A DNA stretch of 64,000 bases from assembly GCA_041838515.1 (NCBI GenBank), contig JBGYPP010000018.1, forward strand, positions 1 to 64,000. Direction: 5' to 3'. Shown piece by piece: positions 25,607-33,550 of the stretch (positions within the stretch are counted from its first letter, which is position 1; every line of letters starts with the position of its first letter). Below the pieces are notes generated by a model, which was given only the letters and a program-made list of their open reading frames with translations, was not told the origin of the DNA and did not search any database. The translations under genes and the position numbers were made by a program. Origin of the DNA: JBGYPP01 sp041838515 (GTDB lineage Bacteria; Bacillota; Clostridia; Lachnospirales; Lachnospiraceae).

Positions 25607-26722
25607 GTGGGGCTTGGAGCATGGTTTTATGTGTTGGTTCTGATCCTGGCTGTGTCGGCAGCCTATCTCCTGGGCAGGGACATGTATGGCTACGGGGGAA
25701 ATATGTATGCCCGGAACGGACAAAGACTGCGGGATAGGATATGTCTGGCTTGGCTCTTTGCCCTACTGGGCGGCGTATCTGCGGCTCGCATAGCTGTGGG
25801 AAATGATTATTGGGTGTATGTGGAAAACTTTCGCCTGATATACCAGGGGCGCCATGTGTCCTCAGAGTGGGGGTTCAACCAGGTGGCCTTTTTTATGCAA
25901 TGGCTGTTTGGATACAATGCCTATCTGCCTATCTTTGGGCTTTTTTCTCTGATAACAGTGTCACTTTTTTTGGCGGCCTTTTGGAGGCTCAGGGCCTGGA
26001 TGCCGGGCTGCATTTTTTTGTTTCTGGCTGGAGGGTATTATTTCTCTTCCCTAAATTCTCTGCGCTACTACCTGGTTCTGGCCGTGGCGCTGTTTGCTCT
26101 GTCTTATCTGCTGGAGGGGCGGTATATGCCCTTTCTGCTCTGCATCTGCCTGGGTTCGCTGTTTCACAAGTCCATTTTGGTGGTCATACCCCTTTATGGG
26201 CTGGCCTATGGGCTGGCCTCTAGACCCTGGAAAATCTGGCACAGCCTGATGCTGGCTTTGGGTGGGGGCATAATGGTATGTTTTCCCCAGGCAATACGGA
26301 AAATTATATTTACCTTCTATCCCTTTTATGAGAACTCTGGCTTTGACAGGGGTGGCATATCTTATGCCAATGTAGTAAAATGCCTGTTGGCACTGGGTCT
26401 GGCCGCCTGGGCATGGAGGAGGAGGCCCGAACTGCTGGCTCTGGGCAGTGCCAACAGGGTATATGCCATTCTGCAAATGTTCGCTTTGATCTTGTATCTG
26501 GGAGGAAGTTTTATACCTGAGGTCAGTCGCATAGGGTATTATCTGCTCATATCCCAGCTGCTGCTGCTGCCCTCCCTGGCGCGGGGGCTGGACAGGCCCG
26601 GCAAGCCCTGGATGCTCACCCTAGTGGGATTGGGATATTTGCTGTTCTTTGCACTGTTTCTGCAAAAGGCCTATGCTGTGGATATACGCCTGCTTCCATA
26701 CAGAACCTGGCTGTTTCATTAA
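25607..26722 (+). CDS. EpsG-family polysaccharide polymerase
   Basis: Protein of 371 residues from GTG 25607 (AGGAGGGATGAGCC upstream; an earlier in-frame GTG 25577 would overlap the previous gene). About ten membrane helices. The N-terminal motif ARIAVGNDYWVYVENFRLI, with its loop W-G-F-N-Q, is typical of EpsG proteins, which polymerise lipid-linked repeat units outside the membrane in a Wzy-like way. A conserved SLNSLRYYLVLAVALFALSY segment lies at mid-protein. The surrounding glycosyltransferases support the role. Confidence 0.8.
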   Translation: MGLGAWFYVLVLILAVSAAYLLGRDMYGYGGNMYARNGQRLRDRICLAWLFALLGGVSAARIAVGNDYWVYVENFRLIYQGRHVSSEWGFNQVAFFMQWLFGYNAYLPIFGLFSLITVSLFLAAFWRLRAWMPGCIFLFLAGGYYFSSLNSLRYYLVLAVALFALSYLLEGRYMPFLLCICLGSLFHKSILVVIPLYGLAYGLASRPWKIWHSLMLALGGGIMVCFPQAIRKIIFTFYPFYENSGFDRGGISYANVVKCLLALGLAAWAWRRRPELLALGSANRVYAILQMFALILYLGGSFIPEVSRIGYYLLISQLLLLPSLARGLDRPGKPWMLTLVGLGYLLFFALFLQKAYAVDIRLLPYRTWLFH

Positions 26723-26734
26723 AGGAGATGTGGA

Positions 26735-27376
26735 ATGGAACCGTTTTTTAGCATAATTGTGGTCAGTCTCAACCCCGGTGCGGGTCTGGAGCTGACACTG
26801 GAGAGTATATTTTCCCAGAGTTTTGGAAATTACCAGGTGGTGCTAAAGGATGCGGTGTCCACTGACGGCTCTGTGGAGGCTGCCCAGGCCCGCTACGGCC
26901 GGGATGCCCGGCTGCTGGTGGAGCGGAGGCGGGATGGGAGCATATACCAGGGCATGAATCAGGCGCTTGCTCTGGCCGTAGGGCAGTATTGGATTTTTCT
27001 CAACTGCGGCGACTGTTTTTATAGCAGAGAGGTGCTGGAGCTGGCCGCACGCAAGCTGGAGAAGAGCGGAGGTCCGGGCGTGCTGGCCTATGGAGATACG
27101 TTTATACGCTCGGCCGGAGTCCTGTCCAAGGCCAGGCCCGTCCTCGGGGATTTTGGCTTGTACAGGGGCCTGCCCTGCCATCAGTCCTGTATTTATCACA
27201 GGGATTTATTTGGTCAGAGGGGATATGCTGAGGAATTTGCCGTGCGGGGGGATTATGAGCACTTCCTGTGGGCGCACTATGTATATAAGGCCCGGCTGCT
27301 GTATCTGGATATGGCTGTATCCTCCTATGAGGGGGGGGGGATTCTCGGAATCCGCCGGGAACTGGGAGAGGGATAA
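26735..27376 (+). CDS. family 2 glycosyltransferase, cut short at a run of ten Gs
   Basis: As read, 213 residues. It starts with FFSIIVVSLNPGAGLELTL and continues with SIFSQSFGNYQVVLKD and RRDGSIYQGMNQAL, like WcaA-type family 2 enzymes. Inside SSYEGGG the gene runs through G10 (27331-27340) and then reads ILGIRRELGEG and stop. Removing one G gives YEGGGFSES and a natural C-terminus to 27563, where the stop overlaps the next start as ATGA. The G10 state therefore looks frameshifted: a phase-variable locus, a mutation, or a base-call error. ATG 26735 follows AAAGGAGATG. Confidence 0.8.
   Translation: MEPFFSIIVVSLNPGAGLELTLESIFSQSFGNYQVVLKDAVSTDGSVEAAQARYGRDARLLVERRRDGSIYQGMNQALALAVGQYWIFLNCGDCFYSREVLELAARKLEKSGGPGVLAYGDTFIRSAGVLSKARPVLGDFGLYRGLPCHQSCIYHRDLFGQRGYAEEFAVRGDYEHFLWAHYVYKARLLYLDMAVSSYEGGGILGIRRELGEG
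27331..27340 (+). repeat. G10 homopolymer inside a glycosyltransferase gene
   Basis: Ten consecutive G. With nine, the codons become GAG GGG GGG GGA TTC TCG and the reading frame continues to 27563. Long poly-G tracts in surface-polysaccharide genes are classical slipped-strand switches. Confidence 0.9.
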
Positions 27377-27563
27377 GAGGGAGCATGAACAGATAACGGC
27401 CATGTATATGCCGGCCTGGAAAACCCGCTGTTTTGGCCTGCTGTTAGCGCTGAGCCTGCCGGGCCTGCGTCGTCGGCTGTTTTCTAAAGGGCCGCTGGCA
27501 CGTTGCTATGCGGGACTCAAAGGCCTTTGGTACGGCCTGGGAAGAAAAAGGGAGGCAGAATGA
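27341..27563 (+). pseudogene. out-of-frame C-terminal part of the family 2 glycosyltransferase
   Basis: In the frame one base off, the sequence reads FSESAGNWERDKREHEQITAM and then a hydrophobic, basic helix region (LLLALSLPGLRRRLFS) typical of the tail of such enzymes. It ends with TGA at 27561-27563, overlapping ATG 27560 of the next gene. This segment is expressed only if the G-tract changes length. Confidence 0.75.
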
Positions 27564-28891
27564 GAGTACTGTGGGTATGCAATATTATGCCGGCCATATT
27601 TTCCGCCAAGCTGGGAAGAAGGTCCAGCAACAAGGAGGGGTGGATAGAGGGGCTGCTGGAGGCCATATGGAAAAATAAAAAGGGGGAGGCTTTTTCCCTG
27701 GGCCTGGCCTTTCCCATGGAGGAGCAGGCCGGTATGCTCAACACCACTTTTAGCATTCATTCCATGGCCATCACCTGCTATGGTTTCTATGAGGATCCCC
27801 AGGCCCATATCTATACACCGGGCCTGGAGGAGCGCATGGAGGCCATTATCCGGGATTTTTCTCCGGATATTGTGCATTGTTTTGGAACGGAATACGGTCA
27901 TACGCTGGCGGCGGCCAGGGTATGGAAACGGCCGAACCGTCTGTTGATAGGCATACAAGGTCTGTGCGGCGTGTATGCCAAGGCGTATATGGCGGATCTG
28001 CCCCGGAGGGTGATTCGCAGGCGCACACTGAGGGATGTGCTGCGCAGGGACGGCCTGCTCCTGCAGCAGGAGAGGTATAGGTTGCGGGGCGAGATGGAGA
28101 GGGAGGCCATATCCCTCTGCGGCCATGTGGCCGGCCGCACGCATTGGGATAAGCGATATTCCCAGATCTACCAGCCCAGGGCCGTATACCACCACCTTGG
28201 AGAGAGCTTGCGGCCATGTTTTTACGAGGAGCAGTGGAGCCGGGAAAAGGCCATACCCTACAGGATATTTCTCAGCCAGGGAGATTATCCCATCAAGGGT
28301 CTGCACTACGCTCTGCTGGCCCTGCCCAGGATACAGCAGGCCTATCCCCAGGCCCATCTGGCCGTGGCCGGCGCGCCATTGGTGAAGCTGGGCGATTTGG
28401 CCAATAGCTTGAAGAGAGGCTCATATGCCAAGTATCTGGCCTATTTGATAAAAAAGTATCAATTAAGACGCAGCGTGGAATTTCTGGGCAGGCTGACAGC
28501 TCTGGAGATGCGGCAGGCCTACCTGGACAGCAGCGTATTCCTTTGCCCCTCCTCCATAGAGAATTCCCCCAATTCCCTGGGGGAGGCCATGCTGCTGGGC
28601 ATGCCCTGCGTGGCAGCCAAGGTGGGCGGCGTGGAGAGCATGATGCGCCACGGTCTGGAGGGCCTGCTCTATGAGGGTTTTGATCCGGATGCGCCCAGTG
28701 AGGGCCGGGAGGAGGACCTGCTGGAGATCCGGGTGCAGGCTCTGGCGGATACCGTGATAGGGCTGTGGCAGGAGGAGGAGGCTCAGGCGGCCTACGCCTA
28801 TAGGGCCAGGGAAAGGGCTTTAGAAAACCATAATCCGCATAAAAATTTTTTGCGCCTGATGGAGATCTATACCCTGATGATGGGGAGCTAG
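27560..28891 (+). CDS. family 4 (GT-B) glycosyltransferase
   Basis: Protein of 443 residues. The N-terminal half starts MRVLWVCNIMPAIFS and the C-terminal nucleotide-sugar domain contains RIFLSQGDYPIKGLHY-like and VEFLGRLTALEMRQAYLDSSVFLCPSSIENSPNSLGEAM. The last is the E-x7-E signature of family 4 enzymes. ATG 27560 overlaps the stop of the frameshift-restored upstream gene (ATGA) and follows GGGAGGCAGA. It probably adds one sugar of the repeat unit in the cytoplasm. Confidence 0.88.
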   Translation: MRVLWVCNIMPAIFSAKLGRRSSNKEGWIEGLLEAIWKNKKGEAFSLGLAFPMEEQAGMLNTTFSIHSMAITCYGFYEDPQAHIYTPGLEERMEAIIRDFSPDIVHCFGTEYGHTLAAARVWKRPNRLLIGIQGLCGVYAKAYMADLPRRVIRRRTLRDVLRRDGLLLQQERYRLRGEMEREAISLCGHVAGRTHWDKRYSQIYQPRAVYHHLGESLRPCFYEEQWSREKAIPYRIFLSQGDYPIKGLHYALLALPRIQQAYPQAHLAVAGAPLVKLGDLANSLKRGSYAKYLAYLIKKYQLRRSVEFLGRLTALEMRQAYLDSSVFLCPSSIENSPNSLGEAMLLGMPCVAAKVGGVESMMRHGLEGLLYEGFDPDAPSEGREEDLLEIRVQALADTVIGLWQEEEAQAAYAYRARERALENHNPHKNFLRLMEIYTLMMGS

Positions 28892-28904
28892 GGAGAGTAA
28901 CCCT

Positions 28905-30068
28905 ATGGAGAGATGGTACTTCGTATCCAATTATATGAATCATCATCAGATAGCCTTTTGCGATGCCATGTACCAAAGACTGGGGGAGGCCTTTGTCTTT
29001 GTGCAGCTGGAGGATATGGAGGAGCACAGGCGGCAGATGGGCTGGAGGGAGTATGAGCGGCCCTATATACGATATTGGCAGAAGGAGGCACAGGCCCTGG
29101 CAGGGGAGCTGCTTGCCGCCAGGCTGGTGCTTTTTGGCGGCAGCGATGAGGAGGAGGTGATCAGACCCCGCCTGGATAGGGGTCTGCCTACCCTGCGGTA
29201 TAGCGAAAGCATATACAAAAGGGGGCGGTGGAGAGCGGTCAGCCCCAGGGGCCTGTGGAGAAAGTATCAGGACCATATTTGCCGCAGAAAGGATCCGGTG
29301 TACATGCTCTGCGCCGGCGCCAGAGCCGGCGGAGATTTTGGCCTGTTGGGGGCTTACCCCGGCAAGTTGTACAAATGGGGGTATTTTCCACCCTTTGTGG
29401 AGCAGGACATAGAGGCTCTGCTGGATGCCAAGGAGGGGCGCAGCCTGGGTAGGCCCAAAATATTGTGGGTGGGACGTATGATAGATTGGAAGCATCCGGA
29501 GTTGGCTTTGGAGGCAGCCGGGCGGCTGGCAGATCTGGGGCTGGATTTTTCCATGGAGTTGGTGGGGCAGGGTCCCAGGCGACAGGCCTGCCAAGCCTGG
29601 GTGGACAAAAAAGGACTGGATAGAAGTATCGAATTTACAGATTTTCAATCTCCAGAGGCCATACGGGTCAAGATGGAGAGGGCGGATATATTCCTGATGA
29701 CCAGCGACCGGCAGGAGGGTTGGGGAGCCGTGGCCAATGAGGCCATGAACAGCGGCTGCGCGCTGGTGGCCAACAGCAGTGCCGGAGCCATACCCTACCT
29801 TCTCCGCTCGGGTATGGAGGGATATGCCTTTCGCAATGGGCAGGCGGCGGACTGTGCGGACAAGCTGGGCCGTCTGCTGACACAGGCAAAGCTGAGGGAG
29901 GATATGGGCCGGGCGGCCTATGGGCGAATACGGAGGCTGTGGAATCCCGGAGCCGCAGCGGATGCGCTGCTGGCGCTGGCCGGCTCTCTGGGGCTATGGC
30001 CGGTCTTGCCCGGTCTGGAGGCGGCCATAGCGGAGGATGGGCCCTGTTCCCCGGCTCCCTATATTTGA
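28905..30068 (+). CDS. family 4 (GT-B) glycosyltransferase
   Basis: Protein of 387 residues. The N-terminal acceptor domain starts ERWYFVSNYMNHHQIAFCDA. The donor domain holds KILWVGRMIDWKHPELALEAA (about 183-203) and SDRQEGWGAVANEAMNSGCALVA with the E-x7-E pattern. The start ATG lies 14 bases after the previous gene. The substrate is unknown. Confidence 0.88.
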   Translation: MERWYFVSNYMNHHQIAFCDAMYQRLGEAFVFVQLEDMEEHRRQMGWREYERPYIRYWQKEAQALAGELLAARLVLFGGSDEEEVIRPRLDRGLPTLRYSESIYKRGRWRAVSPRGLWRKYQDHICRRKDPVYMLCAGARAGGDFGLLGAYPGKLYKWGYFPPFVEQDIEALLDAKEGRSLGRPKILWVGRMIDWKHPELALEAAGRLADLGLDFSMELVGQGPRRQACQAWVDKKGLDRSIEFTDFQSPEAIRVKMERADIFLMTSDRQEGWGAVANEAMNSGCALVANSSAGAIPYLLRSGMEGYAFRNGQAADCADKLGRLLTQAKLREDMGRAAYGRIRRLWNPGAAADALLALAGSLGLWPVLPGLEAAIAEDGPCSPAPYI

Positions 30069-30079
30069 GGAATAAGAAT

Positions 30080-31063
30080 ATGCCAAGGATTAGCGTCATT
30101 GTGCCGGTCTACAACGTAGAGAGCTATCTAGAGGCCTGTATACGTTCTATAGCAGGTCAGAGCTTTGGCGATTGGGAGCTGTTGTTGGTGGATGATGGAT
30201 CCACAGATGGCTCGGCGCAGATATGCTCTGGCTGGGCGGTCAGGGACAGCCGCATACGGCTATTGCAAAAGGAAAACGGGGGAACTTCCACAGCTCGGAA
30301 CTGGGGATTGGCCCACGCCACAGGAGAGTATGTGTCCTTTGTGGACGGGGATGACTACATAGACCCGGAAATGCTGGAGCAGTTGTGGAGGGCGGTGGAG
30401 GAGCATGGAGCGGATATGGCCCAGGTGGGCCGTATAGAAGAGACAGAGGACGGCAGGCGGCTGCCGGATATCTGTACTCCGCCGGAAGAAGAGCGCTGGG
30501 AGAGTGCTGAGGAATTTCTGCGGCAGCTTCTACTGCACAAGGGGGATTGTTCCTTTTGTACCAAATTGACCCGCCGCAGCCTGTTGGCGGCCGAGGCTTT
30601 TCCCCCGGGCAGGCTGAATGAGGATTTCTACCTATGCCTGGAACTGCTGCCCCGCATAGAGGCGGTGAGGCTGCTGTCCGGCCGCCACTACCATGTGCGT
30701 TACCGCCAGGGCAGCAATACCCGCCAGGGCGGCGGGGCGGGCTTTTCCCAGGTGTATATAGACAATGTGGACAATGCGCAAAAGGCCCTGGAGCTGTGCC
30801 GGGACCGTTATCCTCAGCTGTTGCCCATATGCCGCCGCTTTGGCGCATACCAGAGGCTGGATTATATGCTGCACATACCCCTGGGAGAGATGTCGGCGGA
30901 CAATGTCTTTTTCAGGCGGACAGTGGCGGACATGAGAAAGGGGTTGGCGGGCGTGCTGGCCAGCCCCTGGCTGGGCCTGCGGGAGAAGAGTTACTATGCC
31001 CTGCTGGCCCTATGGCCCCGGGGGATACGGCACCTCCACGCCAGACTCAAGGGCTGGATTTGA
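30080..31063 (+). CDS. family 2 glycosyltransferase
   Basis: Protein of 327 residues. It starts MPRISVIVPVYNVESYLEAC and continues LLVDDGSTDGS, with an FVDGDDYI metal motif near residues 92-99. ATG 30080 is chosen because the GT-A fold begins at once; an in-frame extension to 29939 overlaps the previous gene in another frame and is not glycosyltransferase-like. It is the last gene of the polysaccharide cluster. Its 3' end overlaps the convergent AraC-type gene by 54 bases, so no terminator separates them. Confidence 0.9.
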   Translation: MPRISVIVPVYNVESYLEACIRSIAGQSFGDWELLLVDDGSTDGSAQICSGWAVRDSRIRLLQKENGGTSTARNWGLAHATGEYVSFVDGDDYIDPEMLEQLWRAVEEHGADMAQVGRIEETEDGRRLPDICTPPEEERWESAEEFLRQLLLHKGDCSFCTKLTRRSLLAAEAFPPGRLNEDFYLCLELLPRIEAVRLLSGRHYHVRYRQGSNTRQGGGAGFSQVYIDNVDNAQKALELCRDRYPQLLPICRRFGAYQRLDYMLHIPLGEMSADNVFFRRTVADMRKGLAGVLASPWLGLREKSYYALLALWPRGIRHLHARLKGWI

Positions 31064-32038
31064 GGCTCCCTGCTCTGGGGAGAGCCGGTATTCCCGGGGC
31101 GTATGCCCATAGCATTGTTTGAATATGCGGTGGAAGAAGCTGGTGTTGCTGTACCCTGTCATGGCCGCGATCCGGTCTATGGGCAGAGCCGTATGGCGCA
31201 GCAGTCTGGCGGCCTGCCGCAGCCTGCGCTCCTGCAACAGCTGTTTGAAGGTGTTGCCGGAGTTTTTTTTGATCAGTCTGCTCAGCGCATAGGCCGGCTG
31301 GCCGCAGATATGGGAGAGTTCCTCCAGGCTGGCTGTGGCATAGCAATGGTCTATATATCGCAACGCCTCCCAAAAAATGCCCTGTTCATATCCCTCCGGC
31401 CCCTCCTCGCTGCAGATGCGTCCTGTCTGGCCCTGCAGGAGCAGAAGCAACAGACCCATAGAGGTCTGATTGACCCTCCGGGAGGCGCCCTGGGGATGGG
31501 TCAGCGCATGGATCAGATTTTCTACGATATTTTGTATGGGCAGTATGTCAGACACCTGAAAGTATAGATGGTCTATGGAGCCGTTTTCCTCCCGCAGGGC
31601 AGACATCAGAAAATGCCAGAGCAGATTGCCCTCATCCATCAGCAATACCGGAAGGTCAAAGAACTCCGGCAGTATGATAAAATTGACGGCCAGATCCCCA
31701 TATCCGCAGGGCAGTATCTCATGGGAGGCATGGGGGTTGAGCAGCAGCAGTTCTCCGGCCTTTAGCTGTAGCCTCCTCCGGTCATTGATGATATGTGTGG
31801 TCTGTCCCTGGCACATATAGATGATCTCCAGGTAATTGTGCCTGTGGCGGGGGAAGTGCGCAAATCGAGTGTGGGGGCGCATATCCATCAGCATACCCCG
31901 CCGCAGCATTTTTTGGCTGTCCACAACGAAGGCGCTCCCGCTGGCGTACAGGGATTGCTCCACTCCGACTCCACCTTTTTGTATGGCCTCCTCCTCCGGG
32001 GATATGCGCATCAGTATGTCCAACAGGCTCTGCTGCAT
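31010..32038 (-). CDS. AraC-family transcriptional regulator (probable rhamnose regulator)
   Basis: Protein of 342 residues. An N-terminal cupin-like sensing domain carries HFPRHRHNYLEIIYMCQG near residues 61-78 and LLLLNPHASHEI. Two helix-turn-helix units at about 230-325 include IDRIAAMTGYSNTSFFHRIFKQCYGHTPREYR. It lies divergently from rhamnose isomerase with its own promoter (TTGCAT/TACAAT) in the shared 222-base region, so it most likely activates rhaA in response to rhamnose or a related sugar. The inducer is inferred from context only. Confidence 0.85.
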   Translation of the reverse strand: MQQSLLDILMRISPEEEAIQKGGVGVEQSLYASGSAFVVDSQKMLRRGMLMDMRPHTRFAHFPRHRHNYLEIIYMCQGQTTHIINDRRRLQLKAGELLLLNPHASHEILPCGYGDLAVNFIILPEFFDLPVLLMDEGNLLWHFLMSALREENGSIDHLYFQVSDILPIQNIVENLIHALTHPQGASRRVNQTSMGLLLLLLQGQTGRICSEEGPEGYEQGIFWEALRYIDHCYATASLEELSHICGQPAYALSRLIKKNSGNTFKQLLQERRLRQAARLLRHTALPIDRIAAMTGYSNTSFFHRIFKQCYGHTPREYRLSPEQGASNPALESGVEVPYPPGP

Positions 32039-32069
32039 TCTGCCTCCTTGGGCCCTGCCCTATATCCCT

Positions 32070-32098
32070 ATTGTATCCCCAGGGGCGGCATTATGCAA
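32070..32098 (-). promoter_or_regulatory. promoter of the AraC-family gene
   Basis: On the minus strand: TTGCAT (32098-32093), 17-base spacer, TACAAT (32075-32070). The ribosome binding site AAGGAGGC follows before ATG 32038. Confidence 0.6.
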
Positions 32099-32152
32099 AT
32101 AAAGACGGAAAAAAATGCAAGATAAAATCTTAAAAATGGGAAAGTCTGGGAA

Positions 32153-32158
32153 TATAAT
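32153..32158 (+). promoter_or_regulatory. -10 element of the rhaA promoter
   Basis: TATAAT preceded by TG-free AATA. No good -35 lies 16-18 bases upstream (CTTAAA region), which suits an activator-dependent promoter and the divergent AraC-type gene. Confidence 0.5.
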
Positions 32159-32172
32159 AGATTTATCCAATG

Positions 32173-32258
32173 CAAGAATTTGCAATTAAGGATGGAAATA
32201 CGGAAAGGAGCAAGTTCAAGAATTTGCAATTCAGGATGGAAATACGGAAAGGAGCAGG
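32173..32258 (+). repeat. 44-bp tandem duplication in the rhaA leader, including the ribosome binding site
   Basis: Two copies, 32173-32214 and 32217-32258, agree at 40 of 42 positions (CAAGAATTTGCAATT ... GGAAATACGGAAAGGAGCA). Each contains the Shine-Dalgarno GGAAAGGAGCA, but only the second is next to a start codon (ATG 32261). Confidence 0.85.
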
Positions 32259-32260
32259 GT

Positions 32261-33523
32261 ATGGGGGTACAGAGCAGGTATGAGGAGGCTAAGGCCATCT
32301 ATGCCGGACTGGGCATAGACACGGATAAGGCCATAGAGAGTTTGAGAAAGGCGCCGGTGTCCCTGCACTGCTGGCAGGGGGATGATGTGCGGGGATTTGA
32401 CCACGAGGGGGGATTGACCGGAGGCATACAGACCACCGGCAATTATCCGGGCCGGGCGCAGACGCCCCAGGAGCTGTTCGCCGATATGGATAAGGTTCTG
32501 CGGCTGACCCCGGGCGCAAAGAAGATCAATGTACACGCCTGCTACGCCATATTCGGCGAGGACGGCTTTGTGGATAGGGACAAGCTGGAACCCAGGCATT
32601 TCCAGGCTTGGGTGGATTTTGCCAAGGCCCGGGGGCTGGGTCTGGATTTCAATCCCACCTTTTTCTCCCATGAAAAGGCTGCAGACGGTCTGACTCTAGC
32701 CCATCCGGATCCCCAGATCCGAGCCTTTTGGATAGAGCATGGAAAGGCCTGCATACGCATATCCTCCTATTTTGCCGAGGAGACGGGCATACCCTGCGTA
32801 ATGAATATCTGGACAGGGGATGGATTTAAGGACATACCGGCTGACAGGATGGGCCCCAGGCTGCGGTACAAGGAATCTATAGAGGCCATACTGTCCGAAC
32901 CCTTTGATTTTGCCATGGTAAAGCCCTGCGTGGAATCCAAGGTCTTTGGCATAGGTGTGGAGTCGTATACCGTGGGATCGGGAGAATTTGCGCTGAGTTT
33001 TGCCGCTGCCCATCCGGACAAGTGTATGCCTCTGATGGACAATGGCCATTATCACCCTACGGAGATGGTGTCTGACAAGATACCCGCTCTGCTGTGCTTC
33101 TATCCGGAGATCGCCCTGCATATCACCCGTCCCGTGCGCTGGGACAGCGACCATGTGGTGATCTTTGACGATGAGACAAGGGAGATAGCCAAGGAGATCG
33201 TGCGCAATGGCGCTCTGGAGAGGGTGCATATGGCGCTGGATTACTTTGACGCCTCTATCAACAGGGTGGCTGCCTGGGCGCTGGGCTTCCGTTCTTTCCA
33301 AAAGGCACTGCTCTTTGCGCTTCTGCAGCCCAATGACAGGGCTAGGGAGCTGCAGGAGGGCGGCTGGTGGAGCCGGCTGATGGCTCTGGCGGAGGAGGCC
33401 AAATGCCTGCCCTTTGGGGATGTGTGGGAGTATTACTGCCAGGTATGCCAGGTCAAGGGCGAGGCGGAGTGGTTTGCCGATGTGGAGGAGTACGAGAGGG
33501 AAGTGCTGTCTTTGAGGCAGTGA
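32261..33523 (+). CDS. rhaA: L-rhamnose isomerase
   Basis: Protein of 420 residues, the usual family length. It converts L-rhamnose to L-rhamnulose with a divalent metal. Seen: SLHCWQGDDVRGFDHEGG near residue 35, and the metal and substrate region FNPTFFSHEKAADGLTLAHPD near 130-150. MDNGHYHPTE near 258-267 and RPVRWDSDHVV near 290 follow. ATG 32261 is preceded by GGAAAGGAGCAGGGT; the upstream in-frame codons lie in the duplicated leader. Rhamnulokinase and rhamnulose-phosphate aldolase are not in the window. Confidence 0.95.
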   Translation: MGVQSRYEEAKAIYAGLGIDTDKAIESLRKAPVSLHCWQGDDVRGFDHEGGLTGGIQTTGNYPGRAQTPQELFADMDKVLRLTPGAKKINVHACYAIFGEDGFVDRDKLEPRHFQAWVDFAKARGLGLDFNPTFFSHEKAADGLTLAHPDPQIRAFWIEHGKACIRISSYFAEETGIPCVMNIWTGDGFKDIPADRMGPRLRYKESIEAILSEPFDFAMVKPCVESKVFGIGVESYTVGSGEFALSFAAAHPDKCMPLMDNGHYHPTEMVSDKIPALLCFYPEIALHITRPVRWDSDHVVIFDDETREIAKEIVRNGALERVHMALDYFDASINRVAAWALGFRSFQKALLFALLQPNDRARELQEGGWWSRLMALAEEAKCLPFGDVWEYYCQVCQVKGEAEWFADVEEYEREVLSLRQ

Positions 33524-33550
33524 TGCCGGGGAGGAGGCTGAGTGATAATG

